Part shown: in pieces, positions 63,548 through 64,000 of the stretch
How positions within the stretch are numbered: position 1 is the stretch's first letter
Layout of the letters: each line of letters starts with the position of its first letter
Assembly (NCBI RefSeq): GCF_005435165.1
Contig: NZ_SGUC01000003.1
Location: 1-64,000, forward strand
Length of the DNA: 64,000 nucleotides
Reading direction: 5' to 3'
Source: Halorubrum sp. GN11_10-6_MGM
Lineage (GTDB): Archaea; Halobacteriota; Halobacteria; Halobacteriales; Haloferacaceae
Made by a program: the position numbers and the translations under genes
The notes under the pieces: generated by a model
Databases searched by the model: none
What the model saw: the letters and a program-made list of their open reading frames with translations, nothing else
What the model was told of the DNA's origin: nothing

Positions 63548-64000
63548 CTACGCGCCGCCCGGCGTTCCCGCCCCGAGGAGATCGCCGAGCCCGGCCGCCG
63601 TCAGGTCGACGTGGTCCGCGACGAGGTCGGCCGCGCGCTCGTACGGGGACCGGTCGGCGGCCGTCGCGGTCGGTCGCTCCCGGCCTGCGCTCGCGAAGGC
63701 CGCCTCGACGAAGGCGTCGCGCACCGACGCCGTCTCGAAGAGTCCGTGGAGGTAGGTACCGAGGACGCGCTCGGTTGCGACGCTCTCGGCGCCCAGCGGT
63801 TCGACCGCGAGTGAGGACTCCGCCTCGGCGAGCGCTCGGGTCCGCCCGGCGTGGATCTCGTACCCGGTCGCGTGTCCGCCGGCGCCCGCGATTGGCCCGA
63901 CGCCGTCGACTTCGCGGGTGACGCGCTCGACGCGCTTCTCGGTCGAAAACCGCGTCTCGACCGGGAGCAGGCCGACGCCCCGCACGGTCTCCCGGTCGCC
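63548..64000 (-). CDS. cbiP: Cobyric acid synthase, C-terminal part (cut by window edge)
   Basis: The 150 residues in the window are the end of the glutamine amidotransferase domain of CobQ/CbiP: RGVGLLPVETRFSTEKRVER, the catalytic-His motif ATGYEIHAGRTRALA, and VLGTYLHGLFETASVRDAFV. The reading frame runs to the window edge, so the start lies outside. The enzyme amidates the corrin ring in cobalamin synthesis. Confidence 0.88.
   Translation of the reverse strand, partial: GDRETVRGVGLLPVETRFSTEKRVERVTREVDGVGPIAGAGGHATGYEIHAGRTRALAEAESSLAVEPLGAESVATERVLGTYLHGLFETASVRDAFVEAAFASAGRERPTATAADRSPYERAADLVADHVDLTAAGLGDLLGAGTPGGA

Noticed and set aside
1-64000. CRISPR array or cas genes
   Set aside because: No regularly spaced repeats of CRISPR type and no Cas protein motifs were seen; the tandem repeats found lack unique spacers.

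Overview
The window comes from the chromosome of a halophilic archaeon of the Halobacteria, most likely Halorubrum or a close relative. The signs are very high GC content, strongly acidic proteins, archaeal-type housekeeping genes (TFB, archaeal RNase HI, GatB, glycyl-tRNA synthetase, a SAMP-type ubiquitin-like protein), bacterio-opsin-activator-type regulators, Tat lipoproteins, F420 metabolism, and BRE/TATA promoters sited for leaderless transcripts. The genus is an inference from overall look only.

Layout. Positions 1-1545 are a mobile-element pile-up: the start of an ISH3-family transposase, a complete IS5-type element (about 533-1460), and a stranded right end of an IS200/IS605-type element. 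Two intact, related tnpB elements of the IS1341 type lie at 2366-3972 and 7090-8710. Each carries tnpB, a divergent 47-codon ribbon-helix-helix-like gene not normally listed for such elements, and a conserved 3' omega-RNA-like tail. The first clips the end of a small zinc-ribbon gene. Between them lie two regulators and a PAS histidine kinase. Then follow: ADP-forming acyl-CoA synthetase with a phosphotransacetylase-like partner (8798-12086); membrane and envelope proteins (12205-15186); a radical SAM protein; NreA repair protein; a TFB without zinc-ribbon cysteines; RNase HI and its operon partner; PadR regulator; pyrophosphatase. An AT-rich island at about 24.45-25.0 kb holds a tiny hydrophobic protein converging on a CHAT (caspase-like) protease gene. 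The stretch 27.0-35.9 kb is metabolic and translational: aspartoacylase-like, threonine-synthase-like, ketopantoate reductase, CBS protein, glyS, dolichol-kinase-like, tRNA-Ser, MoxR ATPase, pyrE. A large multi-sensor kinase, gatB, a MATE exporter, a SAMP2-like protein, GNAT and RlmE follow. An unusual soluble fusion of a chemoreceptor signalling domain with a sugar-type solute-binding protein sits at 44748-47249. The rest holds folA, ornithine cyclodeaminase-like, glycerate kinase, an NCS2 permease with GfcR, a complete peptide ABC transporter operon (53558-59580), prenyl synthase, F420:NADPH reductase, MazG, thioredoxin and the 3' part of cobyric acid synthase.

The strongest candidates for undescribed biology are the cytosolic MCP/solute-binding-protein fusion, the CHAT protease plus 43-aa partner with interlocking stop codons, the tnpB elements with their own RHH gene, the cysteine-less TFB, and the SAMP2-like protein with seven residues after its Gly-Gly. 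All function calls come from reading motifs by eye; no database search was possible.
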